A DNA stretch of 64,000 nt from Lacinutrix sp. MedPE-SW (GTDB taxonomy: Bacteria; Bacteroidota; Bacteroidia; Flavobacteriales; Flavobacteriaceae): positions 1-64,000 of the forward strand of contig NZ_MPCX01000015.1 in assembly GCF_001874145.1 (NCBI RefSeq), given 5' to 3'. Shown here piece after piece: positions 1 through 10,319 of this stretch (position 1 is its first letter; each line of letters begins with the position of its first letter). The notes beneath the pieces were generated by a model. The model had not been told where the DNA came from. It saw only the letters and a program-made list of their open reading frames with translations, and made no database searches. Position numbers and translations under genes: made by a program.

Positions 1-3000
1 ATCTGCCGTAGCGGTATCTGTTCCGTCTGTTATTACATATGGGAACGTTTCTGTTCCGTTGTAGTTAGCATCTGGTGTGAATGTGATGACACCTGCTGCA
101 TCTACATTTACTGTGCCGTTTGGTGTATCAATAACCTGAGCGGTTCCTGGTGTTAATGCTACACCATTGATTGATACAATACTTAAGGTATCACCATCTA
201 AATCTGAATCTAAATCTAATGGTGTTAAAGTTACTGTTCCTTCTTCTGCTACTGTATAATTATCATCTACTGCTACTGGTGGATTTTGAAATTCTAAAGT
301 TATGGTAGCATCATTCGATTGATTTCCATCATTATCTTCTACATTATATAATGCTGGAGTAGGATTTGTTGTAAAACCTGGGTCTGGATCAAAAGTAACT
401 GCTCCAGTTGTAGGATTAACAGTCCAAACTCCTTGGCCTGGTTCTTCATAACTAGTTACATCTCCATTGGCATCTGTAACAATACTAGCTGGATTAGCTG
501 TTCCACTAGGAACTAAGCTAACGGTTGTTGGATCTAAAGTTCCATTTGCATCAGAATCAACACCATTACCATTATCTGCAAAAACATCAACAACAGCATT
601 TGTATTAATTGGTAAATTTGTTAACGTATCATCTACCGCTACCGGTGTACATTGAGCACTAGATACGTTAGGGTCTGTTGAACTAACATCTGCCTGTTGT
701 AATGATACTGAGCCTGCAGTTTCAGGTACACCATTTGCATCAACATTAGTACCTAAGCTTCCATCACCAGCAATTATACTAGCTTGATAAGTTCCATCAC
801 CTTCTAAAGCATCAACACAACCATCTGCATCACTATCAACATCTAAGTGGTTTGGAATACCATCAATATCTGAGTTTATTGGCAAACAATATTCTACCTC
901 ATAAATTTGAAGTGTAACCGTACCTGCATTTCCATCATTTTTACCAACTCTAATAACTACTTGATTTGCTCCTGCAACTTCAATTTGCACACTATTATCT
1001 GGTGCATTACCAGGACCAGCAGAACTTACAACTGAAGAACCAGTGAAAGTACCATTAGCTCCTAAATTAATATCTGTTAATTGCACTGGCACATTAAAAC
1101 CAGACTCTGAAGCAGTAAAATCTGCTCTATCTAGATTGTCTAAACCTCCAAGCTTGAATTTTATATTATAAACTGTTTGCGAAAATGTTAAAGTATAAAC
1201 ACCTATATCTCCATTAGCAAAATTTGTATTTGCTGGTTGTGTATTAATATAAGCACCTGAAACACCAGCTGAACTCTGGCTGTTTACACCTGAAGTCCAT
1301 GTTGCACCTCCTTGAATTTCAAATGTCATATCGACATCTACTCCATTAAATGGATAAGCATTATTTACAATAACAGGGTTTGAAGTATTATCATTAAAGG
1401 TTTGAGCTAAATCCACAAAACCAGAAGAACAATTTAATTCATCTGTATCTAAAATTCCATCGTTATCATCATCTAAATCAGTAATATCATCAATACCATC
1501 ATCATCTGTATCTCCATCACAATTAGGTAAATCTAAAGTTGCTGGTGCAGTTTCTACCGTAGAACCATAAGTCCATGTATTTATTACACGCGTATTACCA
1601 AAATCATTACAAAGCAAGTTATCTGTATCATTTCCTCCTTGACTAATTGCCGGAACAGTGTCATCTGGATTACTAGAACTCCATGCGTGAGCAGGACCAA
1701 CTATACCATCTAACAATTCTGATCTATGAAATGTTGGACTTGCAGTGGTTATATTATTTAATGCATTACTTGCATCACAAACTGTACCTGTAGTAATTAT
1801 TTCTCTATCATCCCAACGTAATAAACGACTATTAGTATTTGGTGCAACACCATTTACACTTAATCCATTTAAATTTAACTCTGCATCAACCATAGGTATA
1901 TTTGTTCTACCTATAAAAGAATTTACAGTTACACTTATGGTACTTACTGTAACAGGATTACCTAAACCATCATTACCGTCCCAAGGCACAAAAATTTCAC
2001 CAGGCTCGTTTTCAAAAGATTCTAAAAGTACGTCTGTAGTACCTTCTTGATATCCTGGCGTACCATTAAATTCTATAACAATTGCTGTATCTTGAGCTAA
2101 TTGTAAGGTAATTGGAATAAAATAACTTCCAGGACAACCTATAATACCATTTGCTACTACTGGACTTGGTTCAGGACTTGGTATAAATACGTTTTGATCT
2201 GGAGAAGCAATAAACACTTGATAACCATTATCTAAAAGTGGTGCGGTTCCTAAACCATAAGTTTTAGAAGTTCTATCTGCAATAAAATCATTTGCTGGAT
2301 CTGTATCATCATTAACAACACCAAATCTATTCATTGCTAATTGATATCCAAAAGGTCTAAAACCTTCTTCAAAATCAACTTCTAAGATAACTTGATCGTC
2401 TGTATACACAAAAAAGTTTCCTTCAAAAGATGCAGCTTCTGTAGGATTTGGCACATTTGCAGTTGAAACATCACCATCTGCATCTTCTACTAAATAGGTA
2501 ATAAAATTCCATTTTCTTGACCATATACGTCCTTCTGTTTGATTATTTGCAGCCGTTGAAACTGTAAAATCAAAATAAGGTAAAAACATTAATTGATCTA
2601 AACCATTAATAGTATTACCTCCAGTTGCAACAGTTGCACCACCATCATAACTACTATATAATGAAATGTAGTAATCACCATTTGCAGATGGGTTAAAAGT
2701 AATTGGCGTATAACCTCCAGGAGTAGCTCCTCCAATATTAGGTCCTGCTACGGCCTCTGCATAGTTATTAATAAATCCTGCACTCCCATTATTATTGCCC
2801 ATTAAAAAAGGACCTGCTACAGAATTACCTGCAGCATCAAAAATTTGATAATAAAAATTTGTACCTAAAGGATTGTTTCCACCAGCGAAACTATTTCTCA
2901 TACGGGCTTGTAATCCAAAATAAAAATTCTCTGTTGTAGCATCATTTATTGTAAAATATATTCTTTCAGATTCAGGCGCTCCTAAATAAGGACCTGAAAC

Positions 3001-3171
3001 GCTTCCTCCTAAATTGGTATCTGTTACAATATAAATTGAAGTACCATTTGTTTCATTTGGCATAACCTGTTTTGTACCATCTGCAAACACATTAGGTGTT
3101 ATAAACAGAAAAGCAATAAAAAACAGAATACTGCTTAAAAAGCTATTACTTAATAGAGTAGAATTTTTCAT
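1..3171 (-). CDS. Large secreted surface protein (adhesin-like), 3' end beyond window
   Basis: The minus frame is open from the ATG at 3171 to the window edge, giving 1057 codons with no stop. It begins with a signal peptide (MKNSTLL..., hydrophobic run, likely cleavage after VFA near residue 33). Residues about 545-580 hold a thrombospondin type 3-like, Asp-rich Ca-binding stretch (DGDTDDDGIDD..., DDDNDGILDTDE). A second such stretch (DSDIDGIPNHLDVDSDADGC) lies near residues 760-780. Two cadherin/Ig-like repeats then follow, each opening with PVAVDD; the second (about residue 960 on) reads AVDDNYTVAEEG. This architecture is typical of very long Bacteroidetes cell-surface proteins exported by the type IX system, often carrying a gliding-motility-type C-terminal domain. 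That C-terminus is outside the window, so the secretion route is inferred. No ligand can be predicted. Confidence 0.85.
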   Translation of the reverse strand, partial: MKNSTLLSNSFLSSILFFIAFLFITPNVFADGTKQVMPNETNGTSIYIVTDTNLGGSVSGPYLGAPESERIYFTINDATTENFYFGLQARMRNSFAGGNNPLGTNFYYQIFDAAGNSVAGPFLMGNNNGSAGFINNYAEAVAGPNIGGATPGGYTPITFNPSANGDYYISLYSSYDGGATVATGGNTINGLDQLMFLPYFDFTVSTAANNQTEGRIWSRKWNFITYLVEDADGDVSTANVPNPTEAASFEGNFFVYTDDQVILEVDFEEGFRPFGYQLAMNRFGVVNDDTDPANDFIADRTSKTYGLGTAPLLDNGYQVFIASPDQNVFIPSPEPSPVVANGIIGCPGSYFIPITLQLAQDTAIVIEFNGTPGYQEGTTDVLLESFENEPGEIFVPWDGNDGLGNPVTVSTISVTVNSFIGRTNIPMVDAELNLNGLSVNGVAPNTNSRLLRWDDREIITTGTVCDASNALNNITTASPTFHRSELLDGIVGPAHAWSSSNPDDTVPAISQGGNDTDNLLCNDFGNTRVINTWTYGSTVETAPATLDLPNCDGDTDDDGIDDITDLDDDNDGILDTDELNCSSGFVDLAQTFNDNTSNPVIVNNAYPFNGVDVDMTFEIQGGATWTSGVNSQSSAGVSGAYINTQPANTNFANGDIGVYTLTFSQTVYNIKFKLGGLDNLDRADFTASESGFNVPVQLTDINLGANGTFTGSSVVSSAGPGNAPDNSVQIEVAGANQVVIRVGKNDGNAGTVTLQIYEVEYCLPINSDIDGIPNHLDVDSDADGCVDALEGDGTYQASIIAGDGSLGTNVDANGVPETAGSVSLQQADVSSTDPNVSSAQCTPVAVDDTLTNLPINTNAVVDVFADNGNGVDSDANGTLDPTTVSLVPSGTANPASIVTDANGDVTSYEEPGQGVWTVNPTTGAVTFDPDPGFTTNPTPALYNVEDNDGNQSNDATITLEFQNPPVAVDDNYTVAEEGTVTLTPLDLDSDLDGDTLSIVSINGVALTPGTAQVIDTPNGTVNVDAAGVITFTPDANYNGTETFPYVITDGTDTATAD

Positions 3172-3741
3172 ATTGGAATGAATGTAATTTGATTTAATAT
3201 TTTTTTGGGTGTAGGTATAACGAAATAAACCAGTAAAAATACTGGTATAGGATTGTAAATTAAAAACAAGCGTGTTTTTGATTTTACTAAAAATGAACAC
3301 TAAAAATCTAAAAGTAAATTTTGTCATATAAAATATACTATTGTACGATATTTGATTTTTAAGGGATTCACAAAATCGAAATGTTGCACGAATATAATTA
3401 TATTGAAATATCAAAATTAAAATTTTGATAGAAAAAATAATTATTTTCGATTAAGTGGTTTTATTTTAGGAGCAATAACTAAATTATTAACAAGAATTAA
3501 CGATTGTAAGATGCTAAAACATCGAAACATCGTTTATATGCGTTTTTATTAGTTATAATGCATTTGTTACACTTAAAATCACTTAAACAAATATAAAAAA
3601 ACATTTGTATTTTTTATATATTTTCCTACAAATTAACATTTGTTAATCTATAAATTTAAATAACAAAAGTACCTAACACAAATTGTTATAAGAGAAATTG
3701 ATACTAATTTCAATACAACTATATTTGCACAAATTATTACA
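3172..3741. other. 570 bp AT-rich divergent intergenic region
   Basis: No credible coding region was found. It separates the surface-protein gene (minus) from prfC (plus). It contains a small hairpin at 3230-3245 (CCAGTA/TACTGG) in the leader of the surface-protein gene, and the prfC promoter at its right end. The middle part (about 3350-3650) is mostly A/T with no structure that I could recognise. Confidence 0.6.
3698..3727 (+). promoter_or_regulatory. prfC promoter (Bacteroidetes type)
   Basis: TTG at 3698-3700, a 19-nt spacer, then TATATTTG at 3720-3727. This matches the Bacteroidetes -33/-7 consensus TTTG...TAnnTTTG. It lies 14 nt before the prfC ATG, which predicts a very short leader. 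Confidence 0.7.
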
Positions 3742-5331
3742 ATGAAATTTTTAGAAGAAATTAAAAGAAGAAGAACATTTGGAATTATTTCGCATCCAGA
3801 TGCTGGTAAAACAACGTTAACTGAAAAGCTTTTATTATTTGGTGGAGCAATACAAGAAGCTGGTGCTGTTAAAAGTAATAAAATAAAAAAAGGAGCAACT
3901 AGTGACTTTATGGAAATTGAACGCCAAAGAGGAATATCTGTTGCTACATCTGTACTAGCTTTTGAATATGATGGTATAAAAATAAACATTTTAGACACAC
4001 CTGGTCACAAGGATTTTGCGGAAGATACATTTAGAACTTTAACTGCTGTAGATAGCGTTATAGTAGTAATTGATGTTGCAAAAGGTGTTGAAGAGCAAAC
4101 TGAAAAATTAGTTGAAGTTTGCCGTATGCGTAACATACCAATGATTGTTTTTATTAATAAAATGGATCGTGAAGGAAAAGATGCTTTTGAATTATTGGAT
4201 GAAATTGAACAAAAATTAGGGCTTACAGTTACTCCTTTAAGTTTTCCTATAGGTATGGGCTACGAATTTAAAGGTATCTATAATATATGGGAAAAAAACA
4301 TAAACTTATTTAGTGGTGATAGCCGTAAAAATATTGAAGAAACCATTGAAATTTCCGACTTAAATTCTTCAGAATTAGATGATTTGGTTGGTGAGAAATC
4401 TGCAAATACACTACGAGAAGAAATTGAACTTGTAGAAGGTATATACCCACAATTTAATAACGAAGAGTATTTAAAAGGTACACTGCAGCCAGTATTTTTT
4501 GGCTCTGCCTTAAATAGTTTTGGAGTAAGAGAATTATTAGACTGCTTTGTTGAAATTGCTCCTAAACCAAGACCAAAACAAAGTGAAGAGCGCTTAGTAC
4601 AACCAGATGAAAAAAACTTTTCTGGTTTCGTTTTTAAAATTCACGCAAATATGGATCCTAATCATAGAAATAGATTAGCTTTTGTAAAAATAGTCTCGGG
4701 AGAATTTAAAAGAAATACTCCATATTTACATGTTAGGCATAATAAAAAAGTAAAATTCTCTAGTCCCAATGCCTTTTTTGCAGAGAAAAAAGAAATAGTA
4801 GATATTTCTTATCCTGGTGATATTGTTGGTTTACAAGATACTGGTACTTTTAAAATAGGAGATACTTTAACCGAAGGTGAAGTGCTTAATTATAAAGGTG
4901 TTCCTAGTTTTTCTCCGGAACATTTTAGATATATAAATAACGCCGATCCTTTAAAATCTAAACAATTATATAAAGGTATTGACCAATTAATGGATGAAGG
5001 TGTAGCACAATTATTTACATTAGAATTAAACGGTAGAAAAGTAATTGGAACCGTTGGAGCTTTACAATATGAAGTTATACAATATAGATTAGAACATGAA
5101 TATGGTGCAAAATGTACTTACGAAAATTTAAATGTGTATAAAGCTTGTTGGGTAGACCCTAAAGATCCAAAAAGTGAAGAATTTAAAGAATTTAAACGTG
5201 TAAAACAACGTTTTCTTGCAAAGGATAAAAGAGGGCAATTAGTATTTTTAGCAGATTCTTCTTTCTCGTTACAAATGACCGAACAGAAATATCCAAATGT
5301 AAAATTTCATTATGTTTCTGAGTTTGAATAG
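3742..5331 (+). CDS. prfC: Peptide chain release factor 3
   Basis: Translational GTPase RF3, 529 aa, the usual length. In the family it recycles RF1/RF2 from the ribosome after peptide release and contributes to post-peptidyl-transfer quality control. The G1 loop HPDAGKTT is at residues 18-25, the G2/switch I region includes RQRGISVATS near 61-70, G3 DTPGH is at 85-89 and G4 NKMD at 139-142. RF3-specific features include GDIVGLQDTGTFKIGDTL and the C-terminal region ending in VKFHYVSEFE. It is a single-gene unit with its own promoter, and a perfect 48-bp palindrome lies downstream. Its neighbours face away or converge. Confident assignment. Confidence 0.97.
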   Translation: MKFLEEIKRRRTFGIISHPDAGKTTLTEKLLLFGGAIQEAGAVKSNKIKKGATSDFMEIERQRGISVATSVLAFEYDGIKINILDTPGHKDFAEDTFRTLTAVDSVIVVIDVAKGVEEQTEKLVEVCRMRNIPMIVFINKMDREGKDAFELLDEIEQKLGLTVTPLSFPIGMGYEFKGIYNIWEKNINLFSGDSRKNIEETIEISDLNSSELDDLVGEKSANTLREEIELVEGIYPQFNNEEYLKGTLQPVFFGSALNSFGVRELLDCFVEIAPKPRPKQSEERLVQPDEKNFSGFVFKIHANMDPNHRNRLAFVKIVSGEFKRNTPYLHVRHNKKVKFSSPNAFFAEKKEIVDISYPGDIVGLQDTGTFKIGDTLTEGEVLNYKGVPSFSPEHFRYINNADPLKSKQLYKGIDQLMDEGVAQLFTLELNGRKVIGTVGALQYEVIQYRLEHEYGAKCTYENLNVYKACWVDPKDPKSEEFKEFKRVKQRFLAKDKRGQLVFLADSSFSLQMTEQKYPNVKFHYVSEFE

Positions 5332-5400
5332 CAAAAACTTATTTTAAAGCGTTTTAAGCGACATAATTAAACATTTAAATAAATCTATAGCTCTAAAATT

Positions 5401-5448
5401 TTAAACACAAAAAAACAACGTTTTAAAACGTTGTTTTTTTGTGTTTAA
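5401..5448. terminator. Perfect 48-bp palindrome, bidirectional terminator
   Basis: The two 24-nt arms are exactly complementary, centred on ACGTTTT/AAAACGT, with A- and T-runs on the outer stem. It follows the prfC stop (5331) and can terminate transcription from both directions. Confidence 0.8.
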
Positions 5449-5510
5449 TAATTAAAATTTATTTTGAAAACAATTATAATAAACGGTTACTATTATCTGT
5501 TTTTGTTCCT

Positions 5511-5545
5511 AAAAAAATCCTCAAAAACATATGTGAGGATTTTTT
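5511..5545 (-). terminator. Terminator downstream of the DUF3467 gene
   Basis: An 11-bp stem AAAAATCCTCA/TGAGGATTTTT (5513-5523 and 5534-5544) with a 10-nt loop and a run of T in the minus-strand transcript. It lies just beyond the stop at 5554. Confidence 0.8.
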
Positions 5546-5553
5546 AGTTTTTA

Positions 5554-5874
5554 CTAAGCTTGACCTGTTGGTCCAAAATTTAAAGGAATAGGTGGTTGCT
5601 CATAATCTTTAATTTCACCATGTGCTTTTTCAAATCGCTTTACATTATCATTTAAAGCTTTTAATAATCTTTTTGCATGTTGTGGAGTTAATATAATTCT
5701 AGATTTCACTTTACTTTTTGGTGTACCAGGCATAATACTTACAAAGTCTACAACAAACTCTGAAACTGAATGATTTATTATAGCCAAATTAGAGTAAGTA
5801 CCTTCAGCAATTTTTTCATCTAACTCAATATTAATCTGCCCTTGTTTTGGCTTTTTATTTTGATTATCGTCCAT
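5554..5874 (-). CDS. DUF3467 family protein
   Basis: A 106-aa protein without signal peptide or membrane segment. The core (INIELDEKIAEGTYSNLAII..., then DFVSIMPGTPKSKVKSRIILTP, then HAKRLLKALNDNVKRFE) matches the small DUF3467 family as I know it; its function is unknown. It sits directly downstream of rpoC on the same strand, but a hairpin (5892-5921) separates them, so cotranscription would need read-through. It has its own terminator downstream. Confidence 0.85.
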   Translation of the reverse strand: MDDNQNKKPKQGQINIELDEKIAEGTYSNLAIINHSVSEFVVDFVSIMPGTPKSKVKSRIILTPQHAKRLLKALNDNVKRFEKAHGEIKDYEQPPIPLNFGPTGQA

Positions 5875-5891
5875 AATTTTTTGGTTTTAAC

Positions 5892-5921
5892 AAAGAATCC
5901 CGCTATTAAGCAGGATTCTTT
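5892..5921 (-). terminator. Terminator of the ribosomal protein-RNA polymerase operon
   Basis: Inverted repeat AAAGAATCC/GGATTCTTT with an internal GCT/AGC pairing, 27 nt after the rpoC stop and before the DUF3467 start. The T-run is short, so termination may be partial. Confidence 0.6.
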
Positions 5922-5947
5922 TCTATTATTATATTAAAGCTAAATTA

Positions 5948-8900
5948 TTAGTTATAATTTACTTCTTGTTTAGCTTGCATCATTTGATCAAACTCTTCTT
6001 TAGACCCTACGATTATGTTTTCGTAAGAACGCATACCAGTACCAGCTGGAATTCTATGTCCTACAATAACATTTTCTTTTAAGCCTTCTAAAGAATCAAC
6101 TTTACCTGCCACAGCTGCTTCGTTAAGAACTTTTGTTGTTTCTTGGAACGATGCTGCAGAAATAAACGACTTAGTCTGTAAAGATGCACGTGTAATACCT
6201 TGTAGTATTGGCGTTGCTGTTGCTGGTCTCGCATCACGAGCTTCAACTAAAGCTTTATCTTCACGACGTAATAAAGAATTTTCATCTCTTAATTCGAACG
6301 ACGTTATAATTTGTCCTTCTTTTAATTTAGAAGATTCTCCAGCATTTTCAACTACTTTCTTACCAAAAATAGCATCGTTTTCTTCGATAAAATCAGATTT
6401 ATGAACTAATTGATCTTCTAAGAAGATTGTATCTCCAGAATCAATTATCTTAACTTTTCTCATCATTTGTCTTACAACAACTTCAAAATGCTTATCGTTA
6501 ATTTTTACACCTTGTAAACGGTATACTTCTTGAACTTCGTTCACTAAGTATTGCTGTACAGCTGCTGGTCCTTTTATGTTTAAGATATCGTTTGGAGTTA
6601 TAGAACCGTCTGATAAAGGCATACCTGCTTTAACAAAATCGTTTTCTTGTACAAGAATCTGACTTGATAATTTTACTAAGTACTTTTTAACATCTCCTAG
6701 TTTAGATTCTACAATAATCTCACGATTACCTCTTTTAATTTTTCCAAAAGAAACAACACCGTCAATTGCACTAACTACTGCTGGATTAGATGGATTACGA
6801 GCTTCAAATAACTCTGTTACTCTTGGTAAACCACCTGTAATATCTCCTGCTTTAGCAGATTTACGAGGAATTTTAACTAAGACTTTACCAATCTCAACTT
6901 TTTCTCCATCGTCAATCATTATGTGCGCACCTACTGGTAAGTTGTAAGAACGAATGGCTTCACCATTACCGTCTTCAACAATAAGTGTTGGAATTAATTT
7001 TTTGTTTCTAGATTCTGAAATTACTTTTTCTTGGAAACCTGTTTGCTCATCAATTTCTACTTGGTAAGTAACACCTTGTTCGATATTTTCATATCTTACT
7101 TTTCCTGCAAATTCAGAAATAATTACACCGTTATATGGATCCCATTGACAAACAACATCTCCCGTTTTAAGTTCATCTCCACTCTTTATAAAGATTGTAG
7201 AACCGTAAGGAATATTATTTGTACTAAGTGTAATACCTGTTTTCTTATCTATTAACTTTAACTCTGATGTACGAGATATAACGATATCAATTTCGTTTCC
7301 TTCGCCATCTGTACCTTTTACAGTTTTAAGTTCTTCTATTTCAGCAACACCATCAAATTTAGCTACTAGCTTGTTTTCTTCTGAAATGTTTCCTGCAATA
7401 CCTCCTACGTGGAACGTACGAAGTGTTAACTGTGTACCTGGTTCTCCAATAGATTGAGCTGCTACAACTCCTACTGCTTCACCTCTTTGAACCATTTTAT
7501 TAGTTGCTAAGTTTCTACCGTAACATTGTGCACAGATACCTTTTTTAGCTTCACAACTTAATGGTGAACGAACTTCTACAGAGTCTACTGGTGAATTTTC
7601 AATTTTATCTGCAATTGATTCATCAATTAATTTTCCAGACTCTACTAGTAATTCTTCAGTTAATGGGTTGTAAACATCATTAAGTGCAACACGTCCTAAG
7701 ATACGAGCTCCTAATTTTTCAACAACTTCATCATTTTTCTTAAGTGCAGAAACTTCTACACCTCTTAAAGTACCACAATCTACACTGTTTACAATTACAT
7801 CTTGAGATACATCTACTAAACGACGTGTTAAGTAACCGGCATCGGCAGTTTTAAGTGCGGTATCGGCAAGACCTTTACGTGCACCGTGCGTTGATATAAA
7901 GTATTCTAAAATTGAAAGACCTTCTTTAAAGTTAGAAAGAATTGGATTTTCAATAATAGATCCTCCACCTGCTGTAGATTTTTTAGGCTTTGCCATTAAT
8001 CCACGCATACCTGTAAGCTGGCGAATCTGTTCTTTAGATCCACGGGCTCCAGAATCAAGCATCATAAATACCGAGTTAAATCCTTGTTGATCTTCTCTAA
8101 TACGCTTCATAGACAACTCTGTCAATTCTGCATTTGTTGAAGTCCAAATATCAATTACTTGGTTATAACGTTCGTTATTTGTAATTAATCCCATGTTATA
8201 GTTACCAGTAATACCATCAACTTTAGCATTTGCTGCATCAATCATTGATTGTTTTTCTGGTGGGATAATAATATCTCCTAAACTAAATGATAAACCACCT
8301 CTAAAGGCAAAATTATATCCTAAAGTTTTTATTTCATCTAAGAAAGCAGCTGTTTCTGGTACACTAGTTACTTTTAAAATATCTCCAATAATATCTCTTA
8401 AAGATTTTTTAGTAAGTACTTGGTTAATAAAACCTGCTGCTGCTGGTACTTTTTCGTTAAATAATACACGACCTGTAGTTGTTTCTACTATTTGCGGTAC
8501 TAATTCTCCATCTTTATTAAAGTCTATAGTTCTTACTTTAATTTGTGCATTTAAATCTACACGCTTTTCATTGTAAGCTATTGTTACTTCTTCTGCAGAG
8601 TAAAAAGTTAAACCTTGTCCTTTTACTGGAACTTCTGGAGTAGATGTACGTAATTTGGTCATATAATATAAACCAAGTACCATATCCTGAGAAGGTACAG
8701 TTACTGGAGCACCATTTGCAGGGTTTAAGATATTATGAGACGCTAACATTAATAATTGCGCTTCAAGAATAGCTTCTGGTCCTAATGGTAAGTGAACAGC
8801 CATTTGATCTCCATCGAAATCGGCATTAAATGCCGCACATGCTAATGGGTGTAATTGTATAGCTTTACCTTCAATAAGTTTAGGTTGAAATGCTTGTATA

Positions 8901-10249
8901 CCTAAACGGTGCAGCGTAGGCGCACGGTTTAGTAATACTGGATGTCCTTTAAGAACGTTTTCCAAAATATCCCAAACTACAGGTTCTTTTTTATCTATAA
9001 TTTTCTTTGCAGATTTTACAGTTTTTACAATACCTCTTTCTATTAATTTACGAATAATGAAAGGCTTGTAAAGTTCTGCTGCCATATTTTTAGGCAATCC
9101 ACATTCAAATAATTTTAATTCTGGTCCAACAACAATTACAGAACGTGCAGAATAATCAACACGCTTACCAAGTAAGTTTTGACGGAAACGTCCTTGCTTA
9201 CCTTTAAGTGAATCTGATAATGATTTTAATGGTCTGTTAGAATCTGTTTTTACTGCAGATGATTTACGTGTGTTGTCAAATAATGAATCTACAGATTCTT
9301 GCAACATACGTTTTTCATTACGTAAAATAACTTCTGGTGCTTTTATTTCAACTAGTCTTTTAAGACGGTTGTTACGAATAATTACGCGACGGTAAAGATC
9401 ATTTAAATCTGAAGTTGCAAAACGTCCACCATCTAAAGGCACTAATGGTCTTAATTCTGGTGGAATAATTGGCACTACCTTCATGATCATCCATTCTGGA
9501 CGATTCTCACGATTTTGGTTAGACTCACGTAAAGCTTCTACTACCTGAAGTCTTTTTAATGCTTCAGTTTTACGTTGTTTAGACGTTTCTGTATTTGCTT
9601 TGTGACGTAACTCAAAAGATAAAATATCTAAATCTATACGTGCTAATAAATCGATTAGACATTCAGCTCCCATTTTAGCTATAAACTTGTTTGGGTCTGT
9701 GTCTTCTAAATAGTTATTATCCTGCGGAAGCGTTTCTAGAATATTTAAGTATTCTTCTTCTGTTAAGAAATCCATTTTTTGTAATGGTTCTCCTTCTGCA
9801 TTTTTAGCGTTACCAGGTTGGATTACTACATATCTTTCGTAGTATATAATCATATCTAATTTCTTAGATGGTAATCCTAATAAGTAACCTATTTTATTTG
9901 GTAAAGAACGGAAGTACCAGATATGAGCAACAGGCACAACAAGGTTGATGTGTCCTACTCTATCACGACGTACTTTCTTTTCTGTTACTTCTACACCACA
10001 ACGGTCACAAACAATACCTTTGTAGCGAATTCTTTTATATTTACCACAAGCACATTCATAGTCTTTTACAGGACCAAAAATACGCTCACAGAATAAACCA
10101 TCTCTTTCTGGTTTATGTGTACGATAATTAATAGTTTCTGGCTTTAAAACTTCACCTCTAGATTCTGCTAAAATAGATTCTGGTGATGCTAAACCAATTG
10201 AGATTTTGTTAAATCTCTGTACTGTATTCTTATCTTGCTTTCTTGCCAT
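5948..10249 (-). CDS. rpoC: DNA-directed RNA polymerase subunit beta'
   Basis: A 1433-aa beta' subunit of RNA polymerase. The catalytic Mg-binding motif NADFDGDQ lies at about residues 475-482. The N-terminal zinc ribbon (CERIFGP...CACGK...CDRCG) spans about residues 52-85. The second zinc site is formed by VDCGTLR near 822 and [13 protein letters not shown] near 895-910. The trigger-loop/bridge-helix region is recognisable around [10 protein letters not shown] and [18 protein letters not shown]. It is the last gene of the tuf-secE-nusG-rplKAJL-rpoBC series, 70 nt after rpoB. The spacer contains a large hairpin. Confidence 0.99.
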   Translation of the reverse strand: MARKQDKNTVQRFNKISIGLASPESILAESRGEVLKPETINYRTHKPERDGLFCERIFGPVKDYECACGKYKRIRYKGIVCDRCGVEVTEKKVRRDRVGHINLVVPVAHIWYFRSLPNKIGYLLGLPSKKLDMIIYYERYVVIQPGNAKNAEGEPLQKMDFLTEEEYLNILETLPQDNNYLEDTDPNKFIAKMGAECLIDLLARIDLDILSFELRHKANTETSKQRKTEALKRLQVVEALRESNQNRENRPEWMIMKVVPIIPPELRPLVPLDGGRFATSDLNDLYRRVIIRNNRLKRLVEIKAPEVILRNEKRMLQESVDSLFDNTRKSSAVKTDSNRPLKSLSDSLKGKQGRFRQNLLGKRVDYSARSVIVVGPELKLFECGLPKNMAAELYKPFIIRKLIERGIVKTVKSAKKIIDKKEPVVWDILENVLKGHPVLLNRAPTLHRLGIQAFQPKLIEGKAIQLHPLACAAFNADFDGDQMAVHLPLGPEAILEAQLLMLASHNILNPANGAPVTVPSQDMVLGLYYMTKLRTSTPEVPVKGQGLTFYSAEEVTIAYNEKRVDLNAQIKVRTIDFNKDGELVPQIVETTTGRVLFNEKVPAAAGFINQVLTKKSLRDIIGDILKVTSVPETAAFLDEIKTLGYNFAFRGGLSFSLGDIIIPPEKQSMIDAANAKVDGITGNYNMGLITNNERYNQVIDIWTSTNAELTELSMKRIREDQQGFNSVFMMLDSGARGSKEQIRQLTGMRGLMAKPKKSTAGGGSIIENPILSNFKEGLSILEYFISTHGARKGLADTALKTADAGYLTRRLVDVSQDVIVNSVDCGTLRGVEVSALKKNDEVVEKLGARILGRVALNDVYNPLTEELLVESGKLIDESIADKIENSPVDSVEVRSPLSCEAKKGICAQCYGRNLATNKMVQRGEAVGVVAAQSIGEPGTQLTLRTFHVGGIAGNISEENKLVAKFDGVAEIEELKTVKGTDGEGNEIDIVISRTSELKLIDKKTGITLSTNNIPYGSTIFIKSGDELKTGDVVCQWDPYNGVIISEFAGKVRYENIEQGVTYQVEIDEQTGFQEKVISESRNKKLIPTLIVEDGNGEAIRSYNLPVGAHIMIDDGEKVEIGKVLVKIPRKSAKAGDITGGLPRVTELFEARNPSNPAVVSAIDGVVSFGKIKRGNREIIVESKLGDVKKYLVKLSSQILVQENDFVKAGMPLSDGSITPNDILNIKGPAAVQQYLVNEVQEVYRLQGVKINDKHFEVVVRQMMRKVKIIDSGDTIFLEDQLVHKSDFIEENDAIFGKKVVENAGESSKLKEGQIITSFELRDENSLLRREDKALVEARDARPATATPILQGITRASLQTKSFISAASFQETTKVLNEAAVAGKVDSLEGLKENVIVGHRIPAGTGMRSYENIIVGSKEEFDQMMQAKQEVNYN

Positions 10250-10254
10250 TTGTT

Positions 10255-10315
10255 CTAGTATTCAGTACTCAGTATTCAGTCTACATTTACTGTAGACTGA
10301 TAACTGATTACTAGT
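10255..10315 (-). repeat. Long imperfect hairpin with TCAGT iterations in the rpoB-rpoC spacer
   Basis: The core is a perfect 9-bp stem CAGTCTACA/TGTAGACTG (10277-10285 and 10291-10299) with a 5-nt loop. The flanks extend the pairing imperfectly out to CTAGTA/TACTAG-like ends. One arm contains repeated TATTCAGT-like units. It fills almost the whole rpoB-rpoC spacer and ends 6 nt before the rpoC ATG. It has no downstream U-tract, so processing or translational control is more likely than termination. Confidence 0.7.
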
Positions 10316-10319
10316 TTTT

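Noticed and set aside
467-2050. Two plus-strand open frames over the surface protein
   Set aside because: The minus frame is open for more than 1000 codons with recognisable domains and a signal peptide, so these are antisense shadows.
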